Assembly: GCA_040772045.1 (NCBI GenBank)
Contig: JAXGYV010000008.1
Span: forward strand, 1-64,000
DNA length: 64,000 nucleotides
Source of the DNA: JAXGYV01 sp040772045
GTDB lineage: Bacteria > Actinomycetota > Thermoleophilia > UBA2241
Direction of reading: 5' to 3'
The position numbers and the translations under genes are program-made. The notes beneath the pieces are model-generated. The model ran no database searches, was not told the origin of the DNA, and saw only the letters and a program-made list of their open reading frames with translations. Positions 48,570 to 56,993 of the stretch are shown here, one piece after another. Positions within the stretch are counted from its first letter, which is position 1. Every line of letters begins with the position of its first letter.

Positions 48570-49340
48570 GTGCTCACCCGCCGCATCATCCCGTGCCTGG
48601 ACGTTCGCGATGGCCGTGTGGTCAAAGGCGTCAACTTCGTCGGCCTGCGCGACGCCGGCGATCCGGTGGAGCTAGCCGCCCGCTACGATCGCGAGGGTGC
48701 CGACGAGCTCGTGTTCCTCGACATCACCGCTTCGCATGAGCGCAGGGAGATCATCGCTGAGCTCGCCGCCCGCTGTGCTGAGCAGGTGTTCATCCCGTTC
48801 ACTATCGGCGGCGGCCTCGACGATGAGGAAGACGTTCGCCGTATTCTCGCCGCCGGCGCCGACAAGGTCACCATGAACACGGCGGCGGTACAGGAGCCAG
48901 AGGTTCTCCGCCGGTGCGCCGAGCGCTTCGGCGCGCAGTGCATCGTGGTGGCCATCGACGCCAAGCGGCGATCAGACACGGTGCAGCCGCGCTGGGAGGT
49001 CTACATCCATGGTGGGCGTACGCCTACGGGGATCGATGCCGTCGCATGGGCGGTCAAGGCGACGGCGCTGGGCGCGGGCGAGATCATGCTGACGAGCATG
49101 GACCGCGACGGCACGCTCGACGGCTACGACCTCGCGCTGACGCGCGCGGTAGCCCGCGCCGTCGATGTGCCGGTCATCGCCTCCGGCGGCGTTGGCACGC
49201 TCGAGCACCTGGCCGATGGCCTCACGCTCGGCGAGGCCGACGCTGTGCTCGCCGCCTCGATCTTCCACTACGGGACCTCTTCGATCGCCGCCGCCAAGGA
49301 GTTCTTGGCGGCGCGCGGCATTCCCGTGCGTCTGGTGTGA
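48570..49340 (+). CDS. hisF: imidazole glycerol phosphate synthase, cyclase subunit
   Basis: Makes imidazole glycerol phosphate and AICAR using ammonia from HisH. 256 residues: IIPCLDVRDGRVVKGVNF with the first catalytic Asp, FLDITASHE, FTIGGGLDDEEDVRRIL, TSMDRDGTLDGYDLALT with the second Asp, and VIASGGVGTLEHLADGL. GTG 48570 is 5 bases after the hisA stop, so translation is likely coupled. hisI and hisE are not found downstream in the window. Confidence 0.96.
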   Translation: MLTRRIIPCLDVRDGRVVKGVNFVGLRDAGDPVELAARYDREGADELVFLDITASHERREIIAELAARCAEQVFIPFTIGGGLDDEEDVRRILAAGADKVTMNTAAVQEPEVLRRCAERFGAQCIVVAIDAKRRSDTVQPRWEVYIHGGRTPTGIDAVAWAVKATALGAGEIMLTSMDRDGTLDGYDLALTRAVARAVDVPVIASGGVGTLEHLADGLTLGEADAVLAASIFHYGTSSIAAAKEFLAARGIPVRLV

Positions 49341-49990
49341 GCGAACGGCGGATCGATCTCGGTACGGTGCCGGCGGGGGGAGCGGCGGCCGTGCTGCGTC
49401 GCCTGGTGACCGCCTCGCTGGCCTGCTTTCCCACCGACACGGTGTATGGTCTGGGCGGTGCGGCGCGACCGGAGGTGGTCGCGGCGCTCGTCGGCGCCAA
49501 AGGGCGGGAACCAGACAAGCCGCTCCAGCTCATCTTTCCGACGCTCGAGGTTCTCTTGGCGCGCGTCGCGCCGCCTCCGCTACTTCGGGCGGCGCTCCAG
49601 CGGCTGCTGCCCGGCGCCATTACGGCGATCATCCCCGTCTCCTCGGAGCACGATGTGGCGGCCGTGGCACGAGCCGCCGACGGCCTGCTCACACTGGGGG
49701 TACGTGTACCCGCCTGGCCAGAACGGGCGCGTCTGCTGGCGACAGGCGAACAACCTCTGGTGGCGTCCAGCGCGAATCTCTCCGGCGGTCGGGCTGCCCG
49801 GAGTCTGGACGAAGTACCCGCGGGGCTGCGTGCCGCCTGCGATCTCATTCTGGACGCCGGACAGCTTCCCGGTACGCCCTCTACCGTCGTCGACCTCGTC
49901 GACTACGCGAACGGGGGCCGCTGGCGGGTCATCCGTGCCGGCGCCGTCTCGATCACCGATCTCGTGGCGGTACTAGGCTCAGCGAACTAG
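49337..49990 (+). CDS. tsaC: L-threonylcarbamoyladenylate synthase (Sua5/YciO/YrdC family)
   Basis: Makes the threonylcarbamoyl-AMP used for the t6A37 modification of tRNAs reading ANN codons. 217 residues with LACFPTDTVYGLGGAA near residue 34, KGREPDKPLQLIFP, PGAITAIIP, GVRVPAWP and SSANLSGG, the family's nucleotide and substrate blocks. Single-domain (YrdC) form without the Sua5 tail. GTG 49337 overlaps hisF by four bases. It ends the his operon. Confidence 0.92.
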   Translation: MSERRIDLGTVPAGGAAAVLRRLVTASLACFPTDTVYGLGGAARPEVVAALVGAKGREPDKPLQLIFPTLEVLLARVAPPPLLRAALQRLLPGAITAIIPVSSEHDVAAVARAADGLLTLGVRVPAWPERARLLATGEQPLVASSANLSGGRAARSLDEVPAGLRAACDLILDAGQLPGTPSTVVDLVDYANGGRWRVIRAGAVSITDLVAVLGSAN

Positions 49991-50151
49991 CGTCACGCAG
50001 GGTCGTGCGAGGTACCTACCGATGCGGCACACACTTGTATCGAGATTCTCTCAAGACACGAAGTCGAGTATTCTCTATGCGCAATAGTAGGCTCATAGAA
50101 TGTATCAGTAAGGTGGTTGGGGAGACCTTGGATTACGTCTGGCGGCGGCTC

Positions 50152-50160
50152 TGCTAAAAT
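50152..50160 (+). promoter_or_regulatory. extended -10 of rpiB, leaderless type
   Basis: TGCTAAAAT, a TGn-extended -10, ends 7 bases before the rpiB ATG with no ribosome site between. The upstream 170 bases are noticeably AT-richer than the neighbouring genes and contain a TCTATG...CATAGA inverted repeat (50074-50099). Confidence 0.6.
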
Positions 50161-50167
50161 CTCGCCC

Positions 50168-50614
50168 ATGAGAATAGCTGCCGGAGCGGATCACGCTGGT
50201 TGCACCGTCAAAGATGCCCTCGTACGCCGAATGCGCGCACTCGGGCATCAGGTTACCGATGTAGGCACCACCGACGCCGAGCAGGCAGTGGATTATCCTG
50301 TGTTCGCCCATCGCGTTGCGGCTATGGTGGCGGACGGACGCGCCGATCTCGGCATGTTGGTGTGCGGCACGGGGCTGGGCATGTGTATGGCCGCCAATCG
50401 CCATCGCGGTGTACGGGCGGCCAACTGCCCCACGCCTCATCTCGCCGAGATGAGCCGCCGCCACAACGACGCCAACGTGCTCTGCCTGCCCGGACGGCTG
50501 CTGTCGATCGACGAGGCATGGGCGGTCACCGAGGTTTGGCTGAGCACTCCTTTCGAAGGCGGACGCCATGCCTCTCGCGTCGCGCTCATCGACGATGGGG
50601 ATACCGTCGGGTGA
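50168..50614 (+). CDS. rpiB: ribose-5-phosphate isomerase B
   Basis: Interconverts ribose 5-phosphate and ribulose 5-phosphate. 148 residues of the RpiB/LacAB family: MRIAAGADHAGCTVKDAL start, DYPVFAHRVAAMVADG, catalytic Cys in GMLVCGTGLGMCMAANRH and RRHNDANVLCLPGRLL. First gene of the rpiB-glyA cluster, apparently leaderless. It supports the pentose phosphate steps fed by zwf. GTGA overlap with glyA. Confidence 0.95.
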   Translation: MRIAAGADHAGCTVKDALVRRMRALGHQVTDVGTTDAEQAVDYPVFAHRVAAMVADGRADLGMLVCGTGLGMCMAANRHRGVRAANCPTPHLAEMSRRHNDANVLCLPGRLLSIDEAWAVTEVWLSTPFEGGRHASRVALIDDGDTVG

Positions 50615-51879
50615 ACTCCCTCGGTGTCGAATGGCGGCGTGAGCCTCTCTACGAGCTCGACCCAGAACTCAACGAGCTGCTGCGCGCGGAACTGCGGCGC
50701 CAGCAGGAGACGCTGGAGCTGATCGCCTCAGAGAACTTCGCTACCCGCGCTGTGCTCGAAGCTACCGGGTCGGTGCTCACCAACAAGTACGCCGAGGGGT
50801 ATCCGGGAGCGCGGTACTACGGCGGCTGTGAGGTGGTCGACCGTGTGGAGCAGCTGGCCATCGATCGCTGCAAGCACCTCTTTGGCGCCGAGCACGTGAA
50901 TGTCCAACCGCACTCGGGCTCCTCGGCGAACCTCGCCGTTCTGCTCGCGCTACTGCAGCCGGGCGACACCTTCCTCGCTATGGATCTGGCACACGGCGGC
51001 CACCTGACGCACGGGCTGCGGATCAACCTCTCTGGCCAGATCTACCACCCGGTGCCGTATCACGTGTGCCGGGATACGGAGACCATCGACTTCGACGAAG
51101 TGCGCGCGCTCGCCCTCGAACACCGGCCGAAGCTGATCATCTGCGGCTGCAGCGCCTATCCGCGGCACATCGATTTCGCCGCCTTCCGCAGCATCGCCGA
51201 CGAGGTCGGCGCGGTGCTCATGGCCGACATCGCACACATCGCGGGGCTCGTCGCCGCCGGCGAGCACGCGAACCCGGTGCCGCACTGCGAGGTCGTCACA
51301 TCTACCACGCACAAGACACTCACCGGCCCGCGTGCCGGTCTTATCATGTGCCGCCAGGAGTATGCGAAGGCCATCGATCGCGCGGTGTTCCCGGGCATGC
51401 AGGGCGGACCCCTGCTGCACGTCATCGCGGCCAAGGCCGCCTGTTTCGGCATCGCGGCCAGCCCGGAGTTCCGGCGCTTGCAGCGCCGGATCCTCGCCAA
51501 TGCCGCGGCCCTGGCCGAGACGTTGGCCGAGGGTGGGCTGCGGCTGGTTTCCGGGGGTACCGACGTGCATCTGGCGCTCATCGATCTGCGTGGCACAGGC
51601 CTCGATGGTCTGCAGTGCCAGGATCTCCTCGAACGCGTGGCCATCACCGCTAACCGGAATGTCGTGCCGTTCGAAGATCAGAGCTTTGCCATCGCCAGCG
51701 GGTTGCGCGTCGGCTCTCCGGCGGTCACAACGAGGGGCTTCAGGGAAGAGGAGATGCGGCGTACCGGAGAGCTCATTCTGCGTGCCATCGCCGCGCGAAA
51801 CCAGCCAGCCGTACTCGGCGAGATTCGCCGCGAGGTAGGTGAGCTGCTCGATCGCTTCCCGCTCTACGAGTTCCTCTGA
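50611..51879 (+). CDS. glyA: serine hydroxymethyltransferase
   Basis: PLP enzyme that converts serine and tetrahydrofolate to glycine and methylene-THF. 422 residues: ELIASENFATRAVLEATGSV, NKYAEGYPGARYYGGCE, NVQPHSGSSANLAVLLAL, ADIAHIAGLVAAGEHANP, PLP lysine in VTSTTHKTLTGPRAGLI, and FPGMQGGPLLHVIAAKA. GTG start at the rpiB overlap. It links the serA pathway and the gcvP genes found elsewhere in the window. Confidence 0.97.
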   Translation: MNSLGVEWRREPLYELDPELNELLRAELRRQQETLELIASENFATRAVLEATGSVLTNKYAEGYPGARYYGGCEVVDRVEQLAIDRCKHLFGAEHVNVQPHSGSSANLAVLLALLQPGDTFLAMDLAHGGHLTHGLRINLSGQIYHPVPYHVCRDTETIDFDEVRALALEHRPKLIICGCSAYPRHIDFAAFRSIADEVGAVLMADIAHIAGLVAAGEHANPVPHCEVVTSTTHKTLTGPRAGLIMCRQEYAKAIDRAVFPGMQGGPLLHVIAAKAACFGIAASPEFRRLQRRILANAAALAETLAEGGLRLVSGGTDVHLALIDLRGTGLDGLQCQDLLERVAITANRNVVPFEDQSFAIASGLRVGSPAVTTRGFREEEMRRTGELILRAIAARNQPAVLGEIRREVGELLDRFPLYEFL

Positions 51880-52436
51880 TGGTCGGCCGGTCAGTGGACA
51901 CAAGACAGTTCACGGACGGAGACGAGCAGGGCGAGAGAGGTGCACCGGCGTCGCCAGCAGCTAGGCGGCGGCCGAGCTGGGACGAATACTTCCTCCAGCT
52001 AGCACGGCAGGCAGCCACGCGTTCCACGTGCCTGCGGCGGCAGGTGGGGGCCGTGCTGGTTCGCGATCGTCGTGTGTTGACCACTGGCTACAACGGAGCG
52101 CCGCGCGGCGTGGCTCATTGCCTGGATGCCGGCTGCCTGCGCGAGCAGCTCGGCGTGCCTTCAGGGGAGCGTCACGAGCTCTGTCGCGCTATCCACGCGG
52201 AACAGAACGCCATCATCCAGGCGGCTGTCCACGGGGTGGCGGTAGAGGGTGCCAGCCTGTACTGCACGCACCAGCCGTGCGTTCTGTGCGCCAAGATGAT
52301 CATTAACGCCGGCGTGCGCGAGATCGTATTCGCCGAGGGGTACCCCGATGAGTTCTCCTTGCGGATGTTCGCGGAGGCAGGGGTCACGGTCACCCACATG
52401 CCTCTGCCACGGGATGACGATCCATGCTCCACCTGA
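51879..52436 (+). CDS. deoxycytidylate/cytidine deaminase family protein
   Basis: 185-residue zinc-dependent deaminase, dCMP deaminase/ComEB-like. Seen: DEYFLQLARQAATRSTCLRRQVG, GYNGAPRG, the zinc and proton-shuttle motif IHAEQNAI, and PCVLCAKMIINAGV. A 35-residue polar N-terminal stretch (residues 1-32) precedes the domain. ATG 51879 overlaps the glyA stop (TGATG). dCMP deamination would feed dTMP synthesis, which also uses methylene-THF from GlyA. Confidence 0.9.
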   Translation: MVGRSVDTRQFTDGDEQGERGAPASPAARRRPSWDEYFLQLARQAATRSTCLRRQVGAVLVRDRRVLTTGYNGAPRGVAHCLDAGCLREQLGVPSGERHELCRAIHAEQNAIIQAAVHGVAVEGASLYCTHQPCVLCAKMIINAGVREIVFAEGYPDEFSLRMFAEAGVTVTHMPLPRDDDPCST

Positions 52437-53491
52437 CGTACACCGAGCTGCTCGGTGTGCTCGCGTTCGTGCTCGCCGGGCTGGTGGTCTACGTGCTCAC
52501 CCCGTTCATGGCGAGTTTCGCCCACCACGTGGGAGTAGTTGACGATCCCGTTGAGGAGCGGCGCATGCACCTTACGGCCACGCCGCTCCTCGGCGGCCTG
52601 GTGCTCTATCTGGCGGTAGTCGTCTCGGTGATCTTGCTGCTGCCCTTCAACGGCAGCGTGAGAGCGCTCATCAGCGGTGGCACGGCCATCGCGCTCGTCG
52701 GCTTGGTCGACGATCTCAAGGAGATCCGCCCGTCGGTGAAGTTCGCCGGTCAGCTTGCGGCGACCGGCCTCGCCCTCCTGTTCAATGTGCGCATGGAGAC
52801 CCTCTCTCTTCCTTTCCTCGAGGGCAGCATCCACCTGCCACTGTGGGCCTCCATCATTGTCACCCTCCTCTGGTTCGTCGCTATTATCAACATGGTTAAC
52901 TTCATTGACGGTCTCGACGGCCTGGCCGCAGGGGTGTGCGCCATCTCGTCCATCACCTTCGGGATCATCGCCTTCTCGCTCGGCCGTTGGGAGACCGGCG
53001 TCGTCGCGGTGACGCTCGCCGGAGCCACACTCTCCTTCCTGCGCTTCAACTTCCATCCGGCGAGCATCTTCATGGGCGATACGGGTTCTATGTTCCTGGG
53101 CTTTGTGCTGGGGGTCATCAGCGTGGAGGGCGTCATGAAGAGCACGGCCACGGTGGCGCTCATCCTGCCGTTGCTCGTGCTGGGCGTGCCCTTCATCGAC
53201 CTCTTCCTGATCGTGTCTCGACGAGTGCGTCGAGGCGTGCCGTTCTACTCGGCCGGGCAAGACCATGTACACCATGATCTGGTACTGGTAGCGGGTTTCA
53301 GCCAGCGGAAGAGCGTACTGCTCCTCTACGGGTGGTGTCTGCTGCTGAACGCCACCGCGCTCGCCATGGCCGCGCGGTCACTGGTGGCGACCATCATCTG
53401 TGGCGCCGCCTCCGTCCTGGCCACGGTCTTCCTGGCGCGACTGTTGCGCCACTACCGGCTGGCGGCCTCCCGCGGCGAGACGGCCGCCTAG
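52424..53491 (+). CDS. undecaprenyl-phosphate sugar-1-phosphate transferase (WecA/TagO-like)
   Basis: 355-residue polytopic membrane enzyme of the MraY/WecA superfamily that links a UDP-HexNAc phosphate to undecaprenyl phosphate. Seen: VVDDPVEERRMH, LVGLVDDLKEIRPSVKF with the DD pair, NMVNFIDGLDGLAAGV, NFHPASIFMGDTGSMFLG and the C-terminal DHVHHDLV, the HIHH-type cytoplasmic loop. About 10-11 TM helices. Overlaps the deaminase stop by 13 bases. Together with murA, the LytR gene and uppP it concerns envelope polymer synthesis. Confidence 0.92.
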   Translation: MLHLTYTELLGVLAFVLAGLVVYVLTPFMASFAHHVGVVDDPVEERRMHLTATPLLGGLVLYLAVVVSVILLLPFNGSVRALISGGTAIALVGLVDDLKEIRPSVKFAGQLAATGLALLFNVRMETLSLPFLEGSIHLPLWASIIVTLLWFVAIINMVNFIDGLDGLAAGVCAISSITFGIIAFSLGRWETGVVAVTLAGATLSFLRFNFHPASIFMGDTGSMFLGFVLGVISVEGVMKSTATVALILPLLVLGVPFIDLFLIVSRRVRRGVPFYSAGQDHVHHDLVLVAGFSQRKSVLLLYGWCLLLNATALAMAARSLVATIICGAASVLATVFLARLLRHYRLAASRGETAA

Positions 53492-53569
53492 GCAAAAGTC
53501 CCGTGCTGCCCGCGCACGGTGGGCGAAGCACCGTCAGGAGGGGGCGGGGAGAGAGCGGCGGGCGAGAGG

Positions 53570-53592
53570 GCTCGTGGGCGAGCGCGCTTTTT
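53570..53592 (+). terminator. terminator after the WecA-like gene
   Basis: Stem GCTCG / CGAGC with loop TGGG, then GCGC and TTTTT at 53588-53592. The only hairpin with a clean T5 run seen in the window; lies just before the atp promoter. Confidence 0.7.
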
Positions 53593-53613
53593 CGGATAGC
53601 GGACCCTGACGAG

Positions 53614-53643
53614 TTGTGATGCGTTCCGGTGACTCACTATAAT
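53614..53643 (+). promoter_or_regulatory. promoter of the atp operon
   Basis: TTGTGA (53614-53619), 18-base spacer, perfect TATAAT (53638-53643). A second -10-like TAAAAT at 53730-53735 may provide an alternative start. Both precede the atpZ-like gene. Confidence 0.7.
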
Positions 53644-53762
53644 CGACCTATCTCATCCGACCGGAAGCGCGTGTCCCCTTGGTCGAGCTCTGGTGTACGA
53701 GGCTTGCACGGTGTTGAGGTGTGCCCGGGTAAAATCGGGGTTACACGCGTCGGAGGTCGGGG

Positions 53763-54191
53763 ATGATGACGGCAATTCGTCATGGTAGGGGTTTTCGTGT
53801 CCGTCAGGACAAGCCCGACCGCCGTTCACGTGCGGCACGCGAACGTTTTACGGTGGCTCCGCCGGTCCAGCGGCAGCTCCCCGAGTTCGTGGTACCCGGC
53901 CGTGTTCTCCGGCTGTCGACCTCCAACGAGCAGGGAGGTGCACGTGACCAGCGTGAACAGAGAGGCGTACCGCACGAGAGCGGGCCACAGCCTCCGCGTT
54001 CGCCACGGACGGACGGAGACTCGGGGCGGGGCGAGACAATGGCTTTCCTCGTCCTCGCCGGCGTGGCCGTGGGCTCCGGCTTGGGCTACCTCGTCGATCG
54101 GCTCGCCGGCACGTTGCCCCTCTTTGTCGTCCTCGGGGTATTCGGGGGCTTTGTGCTGGCTCTCTACGCCATCTACCTCGAGACGCGGTAG
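53763..54191 (+). CDS. AtpZ-like F0F1 assembly/ion-channel protein with long N-terminus
   Basis: 142 residues. The last 50 (MAFLVLAGVAVGSGLGYLVD start) form two membrane helices with GYLVDRLAGTLPLF and GVFGGFVLALYAIYLE, the AtpZ/AtpI two-helix signature that precedes atp operons. The first 90 residues are basic and disordered-looking, rich in Arg and Gln. ATG 53763 has GGAGG 6 bases upstream, so the long form is favoured, but ATG 54039 would give the usual short protein. Role: assembly of the c-ring or Mg/Ca uptake, by family analogy. Confidence 0.65.
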   Translation: MMTAIRHGRGFRVRQDKPDRRSRAARERFTVAPPVQRQLPEFVVPGRVLRLSTSNEQGGARDQREQRGVPHESGPQPPRSPRTDGDSGRGETMAFLVLAGVAVGSGLGYLVDRLAGTLPLFVVLGVFGGFVLALYAIYLETR

Positions 54192-54206
54192 GTGCAGGGG
54201 GATTAT

Positions 54207-54590
54207 GTGAACGCAGTTCGCCTTCCACTCGGCAAAGGGCAGCTCTGCCTCGCGGGCGCCATAGTGCTGGCCACCGTGGCCGCCGCCGTGGTCGCCCAGC
54301 TCATCGACGGCCAAGCGCTGGCCGCCGGCATCGGAGGCGCTCTGGTGGTCGTCTACTGGGCGCTCGAACGGGTTTTCTCCGCGGCGGGGCGGCGCGGGTC
54401 GTTTGGCCACGCGGTTGGCATCGGCGTCGCTGGCATGATGGCCCGTCTGGCCGTGGTGCTCGGTGCTCTCGTCGCGGTGGGTCTTGTCGACCGCGAGGGT
54501 TTCGCCGCCTGCGCGCTCACCTTCCTTGGCCTCTTCACCCTCTACTTCGTCGTCAGCACTTCGCTGTTGGCCGGACGTCCTAGCAGATGA
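54207..54590 (+). CDS. atpI: AtpI-like membrane protein of the atp operon
   Basis: 127 residues with four hydrophobic helices (about 14-34, 39-52, 67-85, 98-118), the AtpI/ATP synthase I chain layout. GTG 54207 follows AGGGGGAT; GTG 54192 is an alternative. Its stop overlaps the atpB start (ATGA). Family proteins help assemble the ATP synthase. Confidence 0.75.
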   Translation: MNAVRLPLGKGQLCLAGAIVLATVAAAVVAQLIDGQALAAGIGGALVVVYWALERVFSAAGRRGSFGHAVGIGVAGMMARLAVVLGALVAVGLVDREGFAACALTFLGLFTLYFVVSTSLLAGRPSR

Positions 54591-55534
54591 TGGCGAAAAT
54601 GAAGAAGGCCCAGTCGCAGACCCCCGCGGTCGAGTCGCAGAGCCCCGCACCCGTCGCTCCCCAGCCGGGGCAACTCCAGCGGCGGCGTATGCCCCGCTGG
54701 GCATGGCTCCTGCTCGTCGTGGTGATCGCCGGCGGGCTCTTCCTGATCCCCGGAGGTCAGAGAGAGGATCTGGATGTGGCGGCCGAGTTCGACCTGCATC
54801 CCTTGGTGAAGATCCCCGCCATTGGCCCCATTGATCTGTCGATCACCAAGGGCGTGGTGTATTTGTGGATCGCGACCGCAGTGCTCGTCGTGGCAGCCAT
54901 CGTCATCTCGCGCAGCCTGAAACCCACACCGTCGCGTTTCCAGTTCGCGATGGAATCGCTGTACGGTTTGGTCCGCGAGGGCATTGTGAACTCCGTCATG
55001 AAGAGTGGCGGCGATACGTGGTTCCCCTACATCGCCAGTGTCTTCTTCTTCGTACTGACGTCGAACTTCGTCGGCCTCATTCCGCTCCCGTTCGCGGAGC
55101 ACAACCAGTTCGGCTTCTACGCCGCCACGGCGAACCTCTACGTCACGATCGGCCTCGCTCTGTTCACGTTCGTCTTCACACACTACGCGGGCATCAAGAA
55201 GCACGGGTTCTTTCGCTACGTGAAGAGCTGGGTACCATCGAGCGCTCCGCCGGTGCTCAAGCAGCTCATCTTCGTCATCCACGTGGTCAGTGAGTTCTTC
55301 CGGCTCGTGTCGCTCTCGGTACGTCTCTTCGCCAACATGCTCGCCGGGCACGCCATCCTCGGTGTGTTCTTCGCCATGGCACTTATCTTCCAGAACTACC
55401 TGGCCGCTCTGGTGCTGCAGGGCGGCTCTGTGTTCATCTACATGTTCGAGATCTTCGTTGCGTTCATCCAGGCCTTCATCTTCGCCATTCTCTCCGCCGT
55501 GTACATCGGCGGAGCGCTGGAACAGGAGCATTAG
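54587..55534 (+). CDS. atpB: ATP synthase F0 subunit a
   Basis: Stator subunit holding the proton half-channels, 315 residues. The conserved C-terminal half has SVRLFANMLAGHAILGVFF with the essential Arg and FVAFIQAFIFAILSAVYIGGAL. An N-terminal extension adds a polar Gln/Pro-rich stretch and a helix at about 38-55 (WAWLLLVVVIAGGLFLIPGG) before the usual start of subunit a (ITKGVVYLWIATAVLVV). A C-terminal EQEH closes the chain. Overlaps the AtpI-like gene. Confidence 0.96.
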   Translation: MMAKMKKAQSQTPAVESQSPAPVAPQPGQLQRRRMPRWAWLLLVVVIAGGLFLIPGGQREDLDVAAEFDLHPLVKIPAIGPIDLSITKGVVYLWIATAVLVVAAIVISRSLKPTPSRFQFAMESLYGLVREGIVNSVMKSGGDTWFPYIASVFFFVLTSNFVGLIPLPFAEHNQFGFYAATANLYVTIGLALFTFVFTHYAGIKKHGFFRYVKSWVPSSAPPVLKQLIFVIHVVSEFFRLVSLSVRLFANMLAGHAILGVFFAMALIFQNYLAALVLQGGSVFIYMFEIFVAFIQAFIFAILSAVYIGGALEQEH

Positions 55535-55596
55535 TATGCTCGCAGTCGCAATACGGGTACCGCTCACCCGGCGCACACCATCAAGGAGGACACAGA

Positions 55597-55827
55597 ATGG
55601 ATGCTGAAGCCGCCAAGCTTATCGGCGCCGGTATCGCCATGGGCGCCGGGGCTGTGGGCCCCGGTATCGGTTTGGGTATCTTGCTCGGCAAGGCGTACGA
55701 AAGCATGGCTCGCCAACCCGAGATCTCGGGCGACATCCGCACGAGCATGTTCATCGGCATCGGCGTAACCGAGGCCGTGGCGCTGTACGCGTTCGTGGTG
55801 GCACTCATCCTCATCTTCGTCGCCTGA
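55597..55827 (+). CDS. atpE: ATP synthase F0 subunit c
   Basis: 76-residue helical hairpin that forms the rotor ring. Seen: Gly-rich first helix (GAGIAMGAGAVGPGIGLGIL), the polar loop RQP at 39-41, and Glu59 as the ion-binding carboxylate in GVTEAVALYAFVV. The residues typical of Na-binding c subunits (Gln in helix 1, Ser/Thr after the Glu) are absent, so H+ is the likely ion. AAGGAGGA 7 bases upstream. Confidence 0.97.
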   Translation: MDAEAAKLIGAGIAMGAGAVGPGIGLGILLGKAYESMARQPEISGDIRTSMFIGIGVTEAVALYAFVVALILIFVA

Positions 55828-55870
55828 AGCCGCGCGTGCTCGTGGTCACAGCAAGAGATCGGAGACAGCG

Positions 55871-56380
55871 ATGCTGAACACCGAATGGGGTCTGATGATC
55901 TGGACGTTTGTCACCTTCGGCATCGCTGTGTTCGTCCTCTGGAAGTACGCCTTTGGCCCGCTGCAGCGCGTCATCGACGAGCGTCGCGATCGCATCCAGC
56001 AGAGCATAGACACCGCCGAGCAGACGCGCGCGGAGGCTGCCAAGCTGTTGGCTGAGTACAAGGAGACGTTGGCGCGCGTGCGCCACGAGGCCGACGAGAT
56101 CCTCCAGCGTTCGCAGCAAGCCGGCGAAGAGGCGCGTGCGCAGCTGGTTGGCGAAGCGCGCCAAGAGGCCGACCGTCTGGTCGGTAAGGCGCACGAGCAG
56201 ATCGAGCGCGACACGCAGGCGGCACTGCAGCGCCTGCGCGACGAAGTAGCGGATCTCACGCTTCTGGCTACGCAGAAGGTGGCTGGCAAGGTGCTCAGCG
56301 GCGAAGATCACCGCCGCCTGATCGAGCAGGCGCTCAAAGAGGCTCACCTCGAAGACCTCGAGTTGGGGACGCGAGGCTAG
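55871..56380 (+). CDS. atpF: ATP synthase F0 subunit b
   Basis: 169 residues: one N-terminal membrane helix (MIWTFVTFGIAVFVLWKYAF) and a long charged coiled coil (about 30-150) forming the peripheral stalk. GGAGACAG precedes ATG 55871. Between atpE and atpH as usual. Confidence 0.95.
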   Translation: MLNTEWGLMIWTFVTFGIAVFVLWKYAFGPLQRVIDERRDRIQQSIDTAEQTRAEAAKLLAEYKETLARVRHEADEILQRSQQAGEEARAQLVGEARQEADRLVGKAHEQIERDTQAALQRLRDEVADLTLLATQKVAGKVLSGEDHRRLIEQALKEAHLEDLELGTRG

Positions 56381-56434
56381 CCATATGAAGCTCTTCGTCC
56401 CTCGCTCGCAGCTAGCCTCGCCAGGAGTATCCGG

Positions 56435-56971
56435 ATGAGCGAAGACGCTGTCGCCCGTGTCTATGCGGCCGCGCTCTTCGCCGCCGCGGCGGAGGCTGAC
56501 CTGGTCGCACCGGTCTGCCGACAGGTAGCTCAGTTCGCCGACGCGTTGCAGACCTCCGAGACCCTGCGGGCCGTCTTCTTTGACCCCCAGGTGGATGCGA
56601 GCGCCAAGACACGGGTGCTGCTCGGTCTCACCGCCGGTGCGGAGCGGCTGGTGGTGAACACGCTGCGTCTCATGCTGGATAAAGGCCGCCTTGCGGCTGT
56701 GGGCGGAATGCGTCGAGAGCTCGAGAGGATGGCCGCCGAGGCCGAGCGGACGCTCGATGTCGAGGTGCTGTCGGCGGTGCCCTTGGGGGAGCCGATCGAA
56801 GCGGCGGTGGTAGAGCGCGTAGAAAAGGCGACGGGGCGCTGTGTGCGCCTCAGCAAACGGGTGGACGAGGCCGTGATCGGCGGCCTGGTGATTCGCGTCG
56901 GCGACGTGGTGCTCGACGCAAGTCTTAGAGCACGGGTGGAACAGCTGCGCGCGCAGATGCAGCGCGTCTGA
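56435..56971 (+). CDS. atpH: ATP synthase F1 subunit delta
   Basis: 178 residues linking the b stalk to F1. Seen: VARVYAAALFAAAAEADLV at the start and the C-terminal IGGLVIRVGDVVLDASLRARVEQL block (spans about 150-174) typical of the OSCP/delta family. Separate from atpF, not the fused b-delta form found in mycobacteria. Confidence 0.94.
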   Translation: MSEDAVARVYAAALFAAAAEADLVAPVCRQVAQFADALQTSETLRAVFFDPQVDASAKTRVLLGLTAGAERLVVNTLRLMLDKGRLAAVGGMRRELERMAAEAERTLDVEVLSAVPLGEPIEAAVVERVEKATGRCVRLSKRVDEAVIGGLVIRVGDVVLDASLRARVEQLRAQMQRV

Positions 56972-56993
56972 CGGTGAAGAGGGTGGCGGACAC

